64,000 nt of DNA from Mycolicibacterium tusciae JS617 (GTDB lineage Bacteria > Actinomycetota > Actinomycetes > Mycobacteriales > Mycobacteriaceae), in the NCBI RefSeq assembly GCF_000243415.2, contig NZ_KI912270.1, positions 1,178,001-1,242,000 on the forward strand. Reading direction: 5' to 3'. The stretch's first letter is position 1, and each line of letters starts with the position of its first letter. The notes beneath the pieces were generated by a model. It searched no databases and was not told the DNA's origin. It saw only the letters and a list, made by a program, of their open reading frames with translations. Below, one piece after another: positions 18,926 to 29,011 of this stretch. Both the position numbers and the translations under genes were made by a program.

Positions 18926-19554
18926 AGCGAATAGCTGTTGGCCAGGTCGTCCTGCGTCACGGTGGCGTCTTGGTCGGTGGTGTCGACGCGCAACGCCGAG
19001 GTCGGTGTTCGCGCTTCGTAGCGCCAACCGGCGGGCAGTGAAAGGCGGCTAGCGAGTCCCGGCAGATCGGCTAGCGACAATGCGGGATCGATTGTCTGGC
19101 TCCAGGTCTGCATGACCCACCGCCGGCCATCCGGATCGATGAGCTCATAGAGCTCACGGCCGGCGTCAAACGTGAAAAGGGCCTTACGGTTCACCCGGTT
19201 GAGTTGGTATGGCGCCGGGTTCATCGACGCCAACTTCACCGTCGCTTGTCTGATCATCTCAAGACCGCCGAAAGTCTTGTGCTCCAAATTCTCTCGGTCA
19301 CGCTTACCGATGCCGCTCATCAGCCAATAGCGCGGCCCGTTGAGCAATGCGGCCACCGCATCATTTTCCACAGCAATGGTGGTTGCATCCAACTTGTCCC
19401 ACAATTCCGCCGGACAATCGTTGACAGGAAATGTGTTGTACACCGTCGCTTCGGGTCCGGATTCGGTGGAATTGACCAGAAGGACTTCGCCGTAGCGCTT
19501 CCCGAATACATCGCCGATCACGGTGAAATCTCGATCGCCAGACATGTTGGACAT
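18910..19554 (-). CDS. Hypothetical protein, 214 residues
   Basis: No family recognised. Soluble, no signal peptide or membrane segment. Notable strings are FGKRYGEVLLVN near the start and RRWVMQTWSQTID near 140-155; the pattern of strands and turns suggests a mixed alpha/beta fold. Single gene on the minus strand. TAATTT (19561-19566) lies 6 nt before the ATG at 19554, consistent with leaderless expression and with this start rather than the ATG three codons later. Confidence 0.75.
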   Translation of the reverse strand: MSNMSGDRDFTVIGDVFGKRYGEVLLVNSTESGPEATVYNTFPVNDCPAELWDKLDATTIAVENDAVAALLNGPRYWLMSGIGKRDRENLEHKTFGGLEMIRQATVKLASMNPAPYQLNRVNRKALFTFDAGRELYELIDPDGRRWVMQTWSQTIDPALSLADLPGLASRLSLPAGWRYEARTPTSALRVDTTDQDATVTQDDLANSYSLQAGP

Positions 19555-19560
19555 AATGCG

Positions 19561-19566
19561 AAATTA
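19561..19566 (-). promoter_or_regulatory. -10 element of the 18910-19554 gene
   Basis: TAATTT on the minus strand with a 6-nt gap to the ATG. Confidence 0.45.
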
Positions 19567-19723
19567 CGTTCCCCGCGGCGTGAACGCGCGCAAAGTGCGT
19601 CGATTTCGCCGTTTGCTGGGAACGGATTCGCACGCTCGTGGGGGTGCAGGGGTGCGTTCACCCAGGTCAGCCGTATCGGAGGCGACTAATTGACGACAAC
19701 GTTCATTCCGGTCGCGGGTATCA

Positions 19724-19742
19724 AATAGTTAGCCTAAACTGC
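19724..19742. promoter_or_regulatory. IdeR-like iron box candidate
   Basis: Contains the uninterrupted core TTAGGCTAAC (minus strand) and matches 12 of 19 positions of the IdeR consensus as I remember it. A -10-like TAAACT (19735-19740) overlaps it. Located 85 bp before the DUF732 gene. Confidence 0.3.
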
Positions 19743-19826
19743 GCCAATGCAACGTGCCGAGTGGTCCGATGGCCACACCCAGGCTCGGATAACGATGCGG
19801 AACATCAGGGTGAAGGGCATTCAACA

Positions 19827-20111
19827 ATGAAGAAGCTTTTGGTAGGCACGATCGGCGCGTTGGCACTTGGCCTGGCGCTCGCAGCACCGGCATCTGCGGA
19901 TGAAGCGACGTTCTACGAGGAAGTCCAGGCGGGCGGCATCGAGCCGAACGAAGCGGCGCTCAGCATGGGCCAGGCAGTATGCAACGAGATCGCCGCCGGC
20001 GTCCCCGAGGGCACCACCGTGGTGTCCATCTACACGAACACCAGCAACGACATCACCGCCGAGCATGCACAGGTGCTCTACGACGCGGCCGCTGCCAACC
20101 TCTGCGCTTAG
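19827..20111 (+). CDS. DUF732 small secreted protein
   Basis: 94 residues from the ATG at 19827: a clean Sec signal peptide (MKKLLVGTIGALALGLALA, cleavage after ASA) and a small helical domain with two cysteines (C51 near AVCNEIA and C93 near the end), the usual DUF732 disulfide pair. Secreted, function unknown, present in many copies in mycobacteria. The frame is open for 63 more codons upstream but these lack signal-peptide character and cross the putative promoter at 19724-19742. Convergent with mpa. Confidence 0.85.
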   Translation: MKKLLVGTIGALALGLALAAPASADEATFYEEVQAGGIEPNEAALSMGQAVCNEIAAGVPEGTTVVSIYTNTSNDITAEHAQVLYDAAAANLCA

Positions 20112-20141
20112 TCCGACGACGAGCCGAACTGGCCAGTGCGT

Positions 20142-21977
20142 CTAGAGGTACTGGCCCAGATTCGACTCGGTATCGATCGCGCGTGAAGCGCTCGACGACT
20201 TGCCCGTGACCAGCGTGCGGATGTAGACGATCCGCTCGCCCTTCTTGCCCGAAATCCGAGCCCAGTCATCGGGATTGGTGGTGTTGGGCAGGTCTTCGTT
20301 CTCGGCGAACTCGTCGACGATCGAGTCGAGCAGGTGCTGGATACGGAGACCAGGCTGCCCCGTCTCCAGCACCGCTTTGATCGCGTTCTTCTTCGCGCGG
20401 TCGACGACGTTCTGGATCATGGCGCCGGAGTTGAAGTCCTTGAAGTACATGACTTCCTTATCGCCGTTGGCGTAGGTGACTTCTAAGAACCGGTTGTCGT
20501 CGATCTCGGCGTACATCCGGTCGACGACCTTTTCGATCATCGCCTTGAGGCACGCCGAGCGGTCGCCGCCGAACTCGGCGAGATCCTCGGCGTGCACGGG
20601 AAGTGCCTCGACCAGGTACTTGGAGAAGATGTCCTGTGCCGCTTCGGCATCCGGCCGTTCGATCTTGATCTTGACGTCCAGACGGCCGGGTCGCAGGATC
20701 GCCGGGTCGATCATGTCCTCGCGGTTGGAGGCACCGATGACGATCACGTTCTCCAGTCCCTCGACGCCGTCGATCTCCGACAGCAGCTGCGGAACAACAG
20801 TCGTCTCCACGTCCGAGCTGACGCCCGTGCCGCGGGTACGGAAGATCGAGTCCATCTCGTCGAAAAACACGATCACCGGAGTGCCCTCGGAAGCCTTCTC
20901 CCTGGCGCGCTGGAAGATCAGCCGAATGTGGCGCTCGGTTTCGCCGACGAACTTGTTCAGCAGTTCGGGACCTTTGATGTTGAGGAAGTACGACTTCGCC
21001 TCGCGGGCATCATCGCCACGAACCTCGGCCATCTTCTTGGCCAGCGAGTTGGCGACCGCCTTGGCGATCAACGTCTTGCCGCAGCCGGGCGGGCCGTAGA
21101 GCAGCACGCCCTTGGGCGGCCGCAGCGAATACTCCCGGTAGAGCTCCTTGTGCAGGAACGGCAGCTCGACAGCGTCGCGAATCTGTTCGATCTGCCGGCC
21201 CAAGCCGCCGATGTCGTTGTAGCTCACATCGGGGACCTCTTCGAGGACCAGGTCTTCGACTTCAGCCTTCGGGATGCGCTCGAACGCATACCCTGCCTTG
21301 GTGTCGACCAGCAGTGAGTCACCCGGACGCAGCTTGCGCGGACGCTCGTCGTTATCGTCATCGATCGCTTCGGGATCCTCTGGCAGGAACTCGGCGGCTA
21401 CCAGGGGCTCGGCGAGCCAGACGATGCGTTCCTCGTCGGCGTGGCCGACCACCAGCGCGCGGTGCCCGTCGGAGAGGATCTCGCGAAGCGTGCTGATCTC
21501 GCCGACTGCTTCGAAGTGGTGCGCCTCGACCACCGTCAACGCCTCGTTGAGGCGGACGGTCTGGCCCTGTTTCAGGGTCTTGGTGTCAATGTTCGGCGAG
21601 CACGTCAGCCGCATCTTGCGGCCGGAGGTGAACACATCGACGGTCTCGTCGTCCTGGACCGCCAGCAGTACGCCGTAGCCGCTCGGCGGCTGACCCAGTC
21701 GGTCGACCTCCTCACGCAAGGCCAGCAACTGCTGCCGCGCTTCCTTGAGAGTTTCCATCAGTTTGGCGTTGCGTGCCGCGAGCGAGTCGATCCGGGCCTC
21801 GAGTTGGTGTACGTCGCGGGCGCTACGCAGACCACTCTGGGGTCCTACCGCACTCTCGAGCTGCTCACGTAAAAGGGCAGCCTCGCGGCGCAGTTCTTCG
21901 AGTTCGGCGGCCTCTTCGCTGGACATGCCTGACTCGTGGGGTGTTCCAAATCCTTCAGAACGCTCGGACTCGCTCAT
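20142..21977 (-). CDS. mpa: Mpa (ARC), proteasomal AAA+ ATPase
   Basis: 611 residues. N-terminal coiled coil (about 20-95) that captures Pup, two OB domains (about 98-235), then the AAA module with Walker A GPPGCGKT (295-302), Walker [11 protein letters not shown] and the sensor/Arg-finger region around [13 protein letters not shown]. The C-terminus ends QYL, whose penultimate Tyr docks into the PrcA ring to open the gate. It unfolds pupylated proteins into the PrcAB chamber. Preceded by a GGGAGG ribosome site. Separate transcription unit from pup-prcBA. Confidence 0.98.
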   Translation of the reverse strand: MSESERSEGFGTPHESGMSSEEAAELEELRREAALLREQLESAVGPQSGLRSARDVHQLEARIDSLAARNAKLMETLKEARQQLLALREEVDRLGQPPSGYGVLLAVQDDETVDVFTSGRKMRLTCSPNIDTKTLKQGQTVRLNEALTVVEAHHFEAVGEISTLREILSDGHRALVVGHADEERIVWLAEPLVAAEFLPEDPEAIDDDNDERPRKLRPGDSLLVDTKAGYAFERIPKAEVEDLVLEEVPDVSYNDIGGLGRQIEQIRDAVELPFLHKELYREYSLRPPKGVLLYGPPGCGKTLIAKAVANSLAKKMAEVRGDDAREAKSYFLNIKGPELLNKFVGETERHIRLIFQRAREKASEGTPVIVFFDEMDSIFRTRGTGVSSDVETTVVPQLLSEIDGVEGLENVIVIGASNREDMIDPAILRPGRLDVKIKIERPDAEAAQDIFSKYLVEALPVHAEDLAEFGGDRSACLKAMIEKVVDRMYAEIDDNRFLEVTYANGDKEVMYFKDFNSGAMIQNVVDRAKKNAIKAVLETGQPGLRIQHLLDSIVDEFAENEDLPNTTNPDDWARISGKKGERIVYIRTLVTGKSSSASRAIDTESNLGQYL

Positions 21978-22084
21978 GTTGCGCTCCCTCCCGCACCGGA
22001 TGGTGGTGCAGTAACAACTTCAAAGCTACCGGCGATTCAGCCTTTGTGTGCGCTCTAGGAATTCGACACACCAGCAACACTTGT

Positions 22085-22090
22085 TAACCT
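22085..22090 (+). promoter_or_regulatory. -10 element of the MTB12-family gene
   Basis: TAACCT, 33 nt before the GTG at 22124; a GAAAGGA ribosome site lies at 22111-22117, so this transcript has a normal leader. Confidence 0.45.
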
Positions 22091-22123
22091 CAATCGTGAA
22101 TTGGGCCCAACGAAAGGACAATC

Positions 22124-22615
22124 GTGACCCTGAAAGCCCTCGTTAGCGGCGCGGCAACAGCCGTCGTCATCGCCGGTGCCGCGGCAGGTGTGACTTCCAT
22201 TGCATCCTCGGATGCAGTGGCCTCACCGCGCGTGGCGCCGGTCGTGTGGGACATCCCGATGCCGGAGGCGCCCGCCCCAGACCTGCAGGGACCACTGCTC
22301 CAGACGCTTCAGGCGTTGGGCGGCCCGGGCTTGTCTGGCTCCAAGGCGCCCTACATCCAGGGTGGCATCGGCCGGATCGAAGGCCGGGTGGCCGACACGA
22401 AGTTGCGCGAAGCGCAGGCCGAAGGCAAGTTTCCGCTCTCCTTCAGCCTGATCAACATCGACCAGAACGGTCCGGTAGTGACCGCCGACGTCACCGCGAC
22501 GGCGGCCAACGGCGGGGTGGCGAGCCAGAACATCGCGTTCGTTCCCGGTCCCAGCCCCACCGGCTGGCAGATGTCCAAGCAGTCGCTCATGGCGTTGATG
22601 TCGGCTGTCGGCTAG
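22124..22615 (+). CDS. MTB12 (CFP-2)-family secreted low-molecular-weight antigen
   Basis: 163 residues. Sec signal peptide of about 33 residues (Ala/Val-rich, AAAGVTSIASSDAVA), then a domain like the M. tuberculosis MTB12 antigen: IQGGIGRIEGRVADTKL followed by FPLSFSLINI and a final WQMSKQSLMALMSA. The protein is likely secreted or surface-bound. Similarity to LppK, encoded next, is visible in layout (GADKTALIE.../...WQLARRS), suggesting the two are distant relatives from a tandem duplication. Confidence 0.8.
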   Translation: MTLKALVSGAATAVVIAGAAAGVTSIASSDAVASPRVAPVVWDIPMPEAPAPDLQGPLLQTLQALGGPGLSGSKAPYIQGGIGRIEGRVADTKLREAQAEGKFPLSFSLINIDQNGPVVTADVTATAANGGVASQNIAFVPGPSPTGWQMSKQSLMALMSAVG

Positions 22616-22622
22616 ACATTCG

Positions 22623-23186
22623 GTGCACCGCAACACCGGTGCCATGATCCTGAGCGCCGTCGCAATCGCGGCGGCGCTCGGGCTTGGCGCATGTGGTGCG
22701 GAAAGCGAGCAGAAGCAGCCTCAGGCCGCGACGGAAACGGCCGCACCCACCGTCGCCGACCAGGTGCCTGCGGGCCCGCCCGTCGCTCCGCTGCCGCCGC
22801 CCACCGCGCTGGCCGACGTGATGAATCGGATCGCCGATTCCAACGTCCCGGGAGCGGACAAAACCGCGCTGATCGAGTCCGCCGCACCCGGCGATGCCGC
22901 CGCGATGGACAAGTTCGGTCGGGCGCTGAGCCAAAACGGCTATACCCCGCTCACCTTCGATGCCCGGGATGTGCGCTGGGTCCCGGGGACGCCGGACACC
23001 GTGTCGGCCGTGATTTCCCTCAAGTCCGCCAACCCGCAGGCCGGCGACTTCTCTTACCCACTGGAATTCATCCTCACCGACGACACCTGGCAGCTGGCGC
23101 GCCGCAGCGCCGACGAGTTGCTTGCGCCGGATGCAGACGCGTCGCAGACACCGAGCGCCCCCTCGCCCCTGCCGCCCCCGCGCTAG
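22623..23186 (+). CDS. lppK: LppK, lipoprotein of the MTB12-like fold
   Basis: 187 residues from the GTG at 22623. Lipobox LGAC with C24 as lipidation site, then a Pro/Ala linker and a domain with MNRIADSNVPGADKTALIE and a closing FILTDDTWQLARRSADELL, as in M. tuberculosis LppK next to mpa. Exported and anchored to the membrane; function unknown. Seven bases after the MTB12-like gene and 12 bp before the DUF503 gene, so all three are probably one transcript. Confidence 0.88.
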   Translation: MHRNTGAMILSAVAIAAALGLGACGAESEQKQPQAATETAAPTVADQVPAGPPVAPLPPPTALADVMNRIADSNVPGADKTALIESAAPGDAAAMDKFGRALSQNGYTPLTFDARDVRWVPGTPDTVSAVISLKSANPQAGDFSYPLEFILTDDTWQLARRSADELLAPDADASQTPSAPSPLPPPR

Positions 23187-23198
23187 GCACGTTTTTCC

Positions 23199-24337
<1,139 letters not shown>

Positions 24338-24402
24338 TCAGCCTGCCAGTCAACGCCCCGCGACGGGTGCGCGGGTCTCCTGGTTGTTGTCGGGGTGCCG
24401 CC

Positions 24403-24408
24403 ATACGC
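24403..24408 (+). promoter_or_regulatory. -10 element of the RecB-like gene (leaderless spacing)
   Basis: TACGCT, 7 nt before the ATG at 24416; no ribosome site between. Confidence 0.5.
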
Positions 24409-24415
24409 TGAACTC

Positions 24416-25297
24416 ATGACAGCCGAGCAGGAGCCGACCGCCTTTCGGCGTCCTGCGCTGTCGCCGTCGCGGGCCGCGGACTTCAAGCAGTGCCCGTTGC
24501 TCTATCGATTCCGCGCCATCGACCGGCTGCCCGAGCCATCCTCGGCGGCGCAGGTGCGTGGTTCGGTGGTACACGCCGCCTTAGAACAGCTCTACGCGTT
24601 ACCCGCCGCCCAGCGCGTCCCCGATACCGCGATGACGCTCGTCGACCCGGCCTGGGAGCGCCTGGTGGCCGAACAGCCCGAACTCGCCGACGACTTCGAG
24701 CCCGGGCTGCGGGCCGAACTCCTCGCTGAGGCGCGCGCACTGCTGTCCGGCTACTACCGCCTCGAAGATCCGACCGGGTTCGATCCGCAGAGCTGCGAGC
24801 AGCGCGTCGAAGTCGAACTCGAGGACGGCACCCTGCTGCGCGGCTTCGTCGACCGCATCGATGTCGCGCCCACAGGCGAGCTGAGGGTCGTCGACTACAA
24901 GACCGGCAAGGCTCCGCCCGAGGCTCGGGCCCTTGCCGAATTCAAGGCCATGTTCCAGATGAAGTTCTATGCCGTGGCGCTGCTGCGCTCCCGTGGCGTG
25001 CTGCCCGCGCGGCTGCGGCTGCTCTACCTGGCCGACGGCCAGATCCTGGACTACACGCCCGACCTCGACGAACTGCTGCGCTTCGAGAAGACGTTGATGG
25101 CCATCTGGCGGGCTATCCAATCTGCCGGTGCCACAGGTGATTTCCGTCCGCATCCGTCGCGGATGTGTGACTGGTGCGCTCACCACGCGCACTGCCCCGT
25201 ATTCGGCGGCACCCCACCGCCGTACCCCGGGTGGCCCAAGGCCCCCGACGAAGGTGATGATGAAACGGTGGTGCACACCGAGGAGTCGGCTGCGTGA
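24416..25297 (+). CDS. RecB-family PD-(D/E)XK exonuclease
   Basis: 293 residues from the ATG at 24416. PD-(D/E)XK nuclease core: N-terminal SRAADFKQCPLLYRFR, GSVVHAALE, the metal site GFVDRIDVAP...LRVVDYKTGK, and a C-terminal cysteine cluster (CDWCAHHAHC) which together with the first cysteine (CPLLYRF) forms the AddB/Cas4-like 4Fe-4S cluster. Likely single-strand DNA exonuclease in repair (Rv2119-like). The frame runs 234 codons upstream across trmI, a shadow. Ends in a GTGA overlap with the thioesterase gene. Confidence 0.9.
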   Translation: MTAEQEPTAFRRPALSPSRAADFKQCPLLYRFRAIDRLPEPSSAAQVRGSVVHAALEQLYALPAAQRVPDTAMTLVDPAWERLVAEQPELADDFEPGLRAELLAEARALLSGYYRLEDPTGFDPQSCEQRVEVELEDGTLLRGFVDRIDVAPTGELRVVDYKTGKAPPEARALAEFKAMFQMKFYAVALLRSRGVLPARLRLLYLADGQILDYTPDLDELLRFEKTLMAIWRAIQSAGATGDFRPHPSRMCDWCAHHAHCPVFGGTPPPYPGWPKAPDEGDDETVVHTEESAA

Positions 25298-26088
25298 TCG
25301 ACTGCTACTACCGTCGGCTTGACGCCGACGGCGACTTTCTGATGTTCGATTCGACCGACGGCACCCGCAGCAACTGGGATCCCGAAATCCAGCATGGCTC
25401 ACCGCCGCTCGCGTTGATGACCAAATCGATCGAGGAGTTGGCTGCGGGTTCGGGTCTGCGTGTAGGACGGCTGACGCTCGACATCCTCGGGGCAATTCCC
25501 GTCGCGCAGGTGAAGGTGCGGACATGGGTCGAACGTCCGGGTAAGCGGATCTCGCTGATGATGGCCGAGATGTCGGCGGCAAGGTCCGGCGGCGCCGACC
25601 GGCCGGTCGCGCGGGTCACCGTCTGGCTGCTGGCCCCCGGCGACACCGCCGACGTGGCCACCGATCGCTATCCCCCGCTGGTCGAGGGTGAGGCTATCCC
25701 GGTGCCGCACAGCTGGGTTGGCGCGAAGGGCTATCTGGAGACGGTGACCTGGCGGCGTCAACCCGAGATGGGCGAGACCGGCAACGTGGTGTGGCTTAGC
25801 CCCCTTGTGCCGCTGGTCGATTCGGAGCCGACGACGGCCCTGCAGCGGCTCGCGATGGTGGTCGACTCCGCCAACGGTGCGGGTGCGGCGCTGGATCCAG
25901 CGCAGTTCATGTTCATGAACACCGACACCGTGGTGCACCTGCACCGGCTGCCCGTCGGCGAGGACTTCGCGCTGCGGGCCCGTGGCTCGATCGGTCCCGA
26001 CGCGATCGGTGTCACGACCGCTGAGTTGTTCGACCGGCAGGGGTTCGTCGGCACCTCCGCACAGACGCTGCTGGTCCAGCGGCGCTGA
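25294..26088 (+). CDS. Thioesterase-family (double hotdog) protein
   Basis: 264 residues resembling the TesB-like/4HBT_3 acyl-CoA thioesterase group: two hotdog repeats, the first around NWDPEIQHGSPPLALMTKSIE with the HG-x-P-x-A-LM motif, the second ending with GFVGTSAQTLLVQ. It probably hydrolyses acyl-CoAs; substrate unknown. Translation is coupled to the RecB-like gene through GTGA overlap, though the functions appear unrelated. Confidence 0.82.
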   Translation: MIDCYYRRLDADGDFLMFDSTDGTRSNWDPEIQHGSPPLALMTKSIEELAAGSGLRVGRLTLDILGAIPVAQVKVRTWVERPGKRISLMMAEMSAARSGGADRPVARVTVWLLAPGDTADVATDRYPPLVEGEAIPVPHSWVGAKGYLETVTWRRQPEMGETGNVVWLSPLVPLVDSEPTTALQRLAMVVDSANGAGAALDPAQFMFMNTDTVVHLHRLPVGEDFALRARGSIGPDAIGVTTAELFDRQGFVGTSAQTLLVQRR

Positions 26089-26173
26089 GTCTGAGCGCAA
26101 GCCGCCGAGACTGCGCACAGATCGCCGATTCGGCGAAAATTGCGATCTGCGAGCAGGCTCGAGGGACAACGTA

Positions 26174-26199
26174 AGTATATACTCTTGCGTCTATATAGA
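26174..26199. promoter_or_regulatory. AT-rich double palindrome, candidate ArsR operator
   Basis: Two perfect 10-bp palindromes, AGTATATACT (26174-26183) and TCTATATAGA (26190-26199), centred 16 bp apart in an otherwise GC-rich region, 20 bp before the ArsR start. The spacing places them on nearly one face of the helix (about 1.5 turns). They overlap the expected core promoter, as expected for autorepression. Confidence 0.5.
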
Positions 26200-26219
26200 T
26201 ACTTTGCAATACTGGCCGC

Positions 26220-26537
26220 ATGGACGTCTTCGAGGCCGTCGCCGAACCGAGCCGCAGAGCACTGCTGGACGCACTGATCGAGGGTGAGCGCACCGCGGGT
26301 GACCTGGTGGCGACTCTGCCGGGGCTGACCCAGCCCACGGTGTCACGGCATCTGCGGGTCCTGCGCGAAGTCGGCCTCGTCGAAGTCCGCCCCGACGCGC
26401 AACGCCGCATCTATGCGCTGCGTGCCGACGGACTGGTCGCGATCGACGACTGGATCGACCGCTATCGCCGCTACTGGGCCGATCACCTCGACGCCCTGGA
26501 ACGGCATCTGCAAGCGACTCATCGGGAGGACCAGTGA
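26220..26537 (+). CDS. ArsR-family transcriptional regulator
   Basis: 105 residues, single winged-helix HTH: FEAVAEPSRRALLDAL at the start, recognition helix in TQPTVSRHLRVLREVGLVE (about 37-55), then RRIYALRADGL. No metal-binding cysteines are present, so it is of the SdpR/YlaC-like group that is paired with SRPBCC proteins rather than a metal sensor. First gene of a three-gene operon; its stop overlaps the next start (GTGA). Probably autorepresses through the palindromes just upstream. Confidence 0.92.
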   Translation: MDVFEAVAEPSRRALLDALIEGERTAGDLVATLPGLTQPTVSRHLRVLREVGLVEVRPDAQRRIYALRADGLVAIDDWIDRYRRYWADHLDALERHLQATHREDQ

Positions 26538-27031
26538 CCGAACGCGAAGGAAAACTCACCATCGAAGGCGAGCGCGCCGTGCTCACATTCGAGCGCCGCC
26601 TGTCGTTCCCCATCGAAGCGGTGTGGGCCGCGATCACCGATCCGCAGCACCGCAACCAATGGATGGGCCAGACCACCATCGACCCGCGCGAGGGCGGCGT
26701 CATCGAGATGATGCCCGATGGTCCCCCGGCGCCGCCTGACCACAAGAAGATGACCGGCCGCATCCGCGTGTGGGACCCGCCGCACGTGTTCGAACACGAA
26801 TGGCTCCAACGGGTCATCGAGGACAGCGTGGTGCGTTACGAACTGAGCACCGACGGCAATGGCACGCTGTTGCGGTTCACCCATCGCGGGCTCGGTGTCC
26901 GCAACGCCGAGGGGTTCCGCCCCGGCACACATGCCTACCTGGACCGGCTCGATGCCTATCTGGCCGGCGATCCGCTGCCCGGATGGGCGCAGCGCTACCG
27001 CGAGGTGGCCGAATCCGCTAGGGGACAATAG
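26534..27031 (+). CDS. SRPBCC (AHSA1/START-like) protein
   Basis: 165 residues. Typical activator-of-Hsp90-ATPase-like lipid-binding fold: FERRLSFPIEAVWAAITDPQHRNQWM at the start, GGVIEMMPDG, W at VWDPPHVFEHEW, and the long C-terminal helix. ArsR-SRPBCC pairs are widespread; the SRPBCC cavity may bind a small hydrophobic ligand. Coupled to the ArsR gene by a GTGA overlap and 2 bp before the flavodoxin gene. Confidence 0.9.
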   Translation: MTEREGKLTIEGERAVLTFERRLSFPIEAVWAAITDPQHRNQWMGQTTIDPREGGVIEMMPDGPPAPPDHKKMTGRIRVWDPPHVFEHEWLQRVIEDSVVRYELSTDGNGTLLRFTHRGLGVRNAEGFRPGTHAYLDRLDAYLAGDPLPGWAQRYREVAESARGQ

Positions 27032-27033
27032 CC

Positions 27034-27681
27034 ATGAAACACAACGGTTCTGACATCGCCGCGCCGATATTGGCGATCGCATACCACTCTGGGTTCGGGC
27101 ACACCGCCACGCTCGCCCAAGCGGTGGCCGCCGGCGCATCGGAGGCCGGCGCGGACGTCGCCCTGATCGCCGTCGACCAGATGAGCGATACGGATTGGGA
27201 CACGCTCGATGCCGCCGACGGCGTCCTGTTCGGCTCCGCGACCTATATGGGCAACGTGTCGGCGGCCTTTCAGTCGTTCGCCGAACAGACCGGACGCCGC
27301 TGCGTCGACGGCACCTGGCGAGACAAGGTCGCGGCCGGTTTCACCAACTCTGGCGGCAAGAGCGGCGACAAACTGAACACCTTGGTGTCGCTGTCCGTGT
27401 TCGCCGCGCAGCACCATATGCATTGGGTAAACCTGGGTTTGGGCCCGGGCTGGAACAGTTCGGTCGCCAGCGAAGGAGACCTCAACCGCCTGGGGTTCTT
27501 TCTCGGCGCGGGCGCTGCGACCGATGTCGATGCGAACGCCGAGGACGTCCATCCCTCGGATGTACGTACGTGTCGCCATCTCGGGTGGCGGGTCGCACAC
27601 GTCACGCGGCAGCTCAACGTCGGTCGGGCCGCTAGTCCAGCGGCTGCAAATCCTGGAGCATCGTCGGCACCAGCTCACTGA
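27034..27681 (+). CDS. Flavodoxin-family NAD(P)H-dependent oxidoreductase
   Basis: 215 residues. FMN-binding flavodoxin fold of the WrbA/NAD(P)H:quinone oxidoreductase type: phosphate-binding loop AYHSGFGHTATLAQAV, GSATYMGNVSAAFQSF for the ring, and FTNSGGKSGDKLNTL. Third gene of the ArsR operon, probably a quinone or nitro-compound reductase. The C-terminal 50 bp overlap the end of the convergent disulfide-reductase gene; the last residues (Ala/Ser/Pro-rich) look like read-through tail. Confidence 0.87.
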   Translation: MKHNGSDIAAPILAIAYHSGFGHTATLAQAVAAGASEAGADVALIAVDQMSDTDWDTLDAADGVLFGSATYMGNVSAAFQSFAEQTGRRCVDGTWRDKVAAGFTNSGGKSGDKLNTLVSLSVFAAQHHMHWVNLGLGPGWNSSVASEGDLNRLGFFLGAGAATDVDANAEDVHPSDVRTCRHLGWRVAHVTRQLNVGRAASPAAANPGASSAPAH

Positions 27682-29002
27682 CAGTGGGGTGGATGTGCAT
27701 GGTGCGTGAGATCGCCGTGTAAGGCCTCTTCGCCGTCATGATGTCGAGGATCGAGTGGATGACTTCGTCACCGCCGACCCCGAAAATCGCGGCGCCGAGG
27801 ATCAGCTCGGTCTCGGCGTCGACGACGACCTTCATGAACCCCAGCGTCTCGCCCTTTTCGACGGCCCGCCCGACCCGAGTCATGGGCCGCTTACCCACCA
27901 ACGCTTTTCGTCCCGACTTGCGGACCTCGTCGACCGTCATACCCGCGCGACCCAGCGGCGGATCGATGTAGAGCGCGTAGGTCGTCACCCGATCGCTGAC
28001 GCGACGCGGGTCGTCGTCGAGCAGGTTGGCCGCGACGATCTCGAAGTCGTTGTACGACGTGTGGGTGAAGGCACCGCGCCCGTTGCAATCCCCCATCGCC
28101 CAGATGTGCTCGACATTGGTGCGCAGCCGGTCGTCGACCACGATGTAACCGCGGCGGTCGGTTTCGACGCCCGCGGCCTCGAGTCCGAGGTCATCGGTGT
28201 TGGGCAGTCGCCCGACCGCCATCAGCAGATGGGTCCCCGCGATGGGGTCTGCGCCCTTGCGCGGCACAACCTCGAAACCGTTGTCGAGCTTGGTGAACCG
28301 AATATCGCTGGCGTCAACGACCACGTCGATGCCCTCGGCCTCCAGGATCTCCTTGATGGTCGCCGAGACGTCCTCGTCCTCGCGGGAGGTGAGGCGCGGA
28401 CCCTTCTCGATCACCGTCACGCGGGCACCGAAGCGACGGTACATCTGCGCGAATTCCAGGGCGATGTAGCTGCCGCCGATGACGACCAGATGCCCTGGCA
28501 CTTCGTCGAGTTCGAGGATTCCGACGTTCGTCATGTAGTCGATGTCGGAGAGCCCGGGCATATCCGGTGCCACCGCACGGCCGCCCACGTTGAGGAAGAT
28601 TCTGTCCGCCTCGAGTACCCGGTCGTCCACCCGAATGGTGTGCGGACCCGCGAAACGCGCGTGGCCGCGGATGAACGTGGCGCCTTTCATGCCGGCGAGC
28701 CAGGACTCCAGACCTTCGCGGTCACCGACCACGATCTTGTCCTTGCGCGCCTTGACAGCGGACATCTCGACGCTGATATCGCCTGTGCCGATACCGTATT
28801 CGGCGCCGCGGCGAGCGAGGTGGGCGGCGTAGGCGCTGGCGACCAGTGTCTTGGTCGGAATACAGCCGGAATTGACGCAGGTACCGCCGACGAGCTTGCG
28901 CTCGATCACCGCCACCGTCTGGCCGGCCTCGGTGAGGCGGCCTGCCAGCGGCGGTCCCGCCTGGCCGGCGCCGACGATGATGGCGTCGAACTTCTCTGCC
29001 AT
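27632..29002 (-). CDS. FAD-dependent pyridine nucleotide-disulfide oxidoreductase (MerA/RclA-like)
   Basis: 456 residues. FAD motif VGAGQAGPPLAG, redox-active pair GGTCVNSGC (C42, C47), NAD(P)H motif IGGSYIALEFAQ, second FAD motif AMGDCNG, and the dimer-interface His-Glu pair HPTVSE (H438, E443). No N-terminal heavy-metal domain and no C-terminal Cys pair, so it is not a true mercuric reductase; RclA-like or a related oxidoreductase is likely. Follows the DUF4126 gene by 9 bp (same strand). Confidence 0.88.
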   Translation of the reverse strand: MAEKFDAIIVGAGQAGPPLAGRLTEAGQTVAVIERKLVGGTCVNSGCIPTKTLVASAYAAHLARRGAEYGIGTGDISVEMSAVKARKDKIVVGDREGLESWLAGMKGATFIRGHARFAGPHTIRVDDRVLEADRIFLNVGGRAVAPDMPGLSDIDYMTNVGILELDEVPGHLVVIGGSYIALEFAQMYRRFGARVTVIEKGPRLTSREDEDVSATIKEILEAEGIDVVVDASDIRFTKLDNGFEVVPRKGADPIAGTHLLMAVGRLPNTDDLGLEAAGVETDRRGYIVVDDRLRTNVEHIWAMGDCNGRGAFTHTSYNDFEIVAANLLDDDPRRVSDRVTTYALYIDPPLGRAGMTVDEVRKSGRKALVGKRPMTRVGRAVEKGETLGFMKVVVDAETELILGAAIFGVGGDEVIHSILDIMTAKRPYTAISRTMHIHPTVSELVPTMLQDLQPLD

Positions 29003-29011
29003 AGACCGCGG

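Noticed and set aside
27632..29002. Mercuric reductase as name for the disulfide oxidoreductase
   Set aside because: It has the Cys pair and His-Glu of the superfamily but lacks the N-terminal metal-binding domain and the C-terminal Cys pair needed by MerA; no mer genes are nearby.
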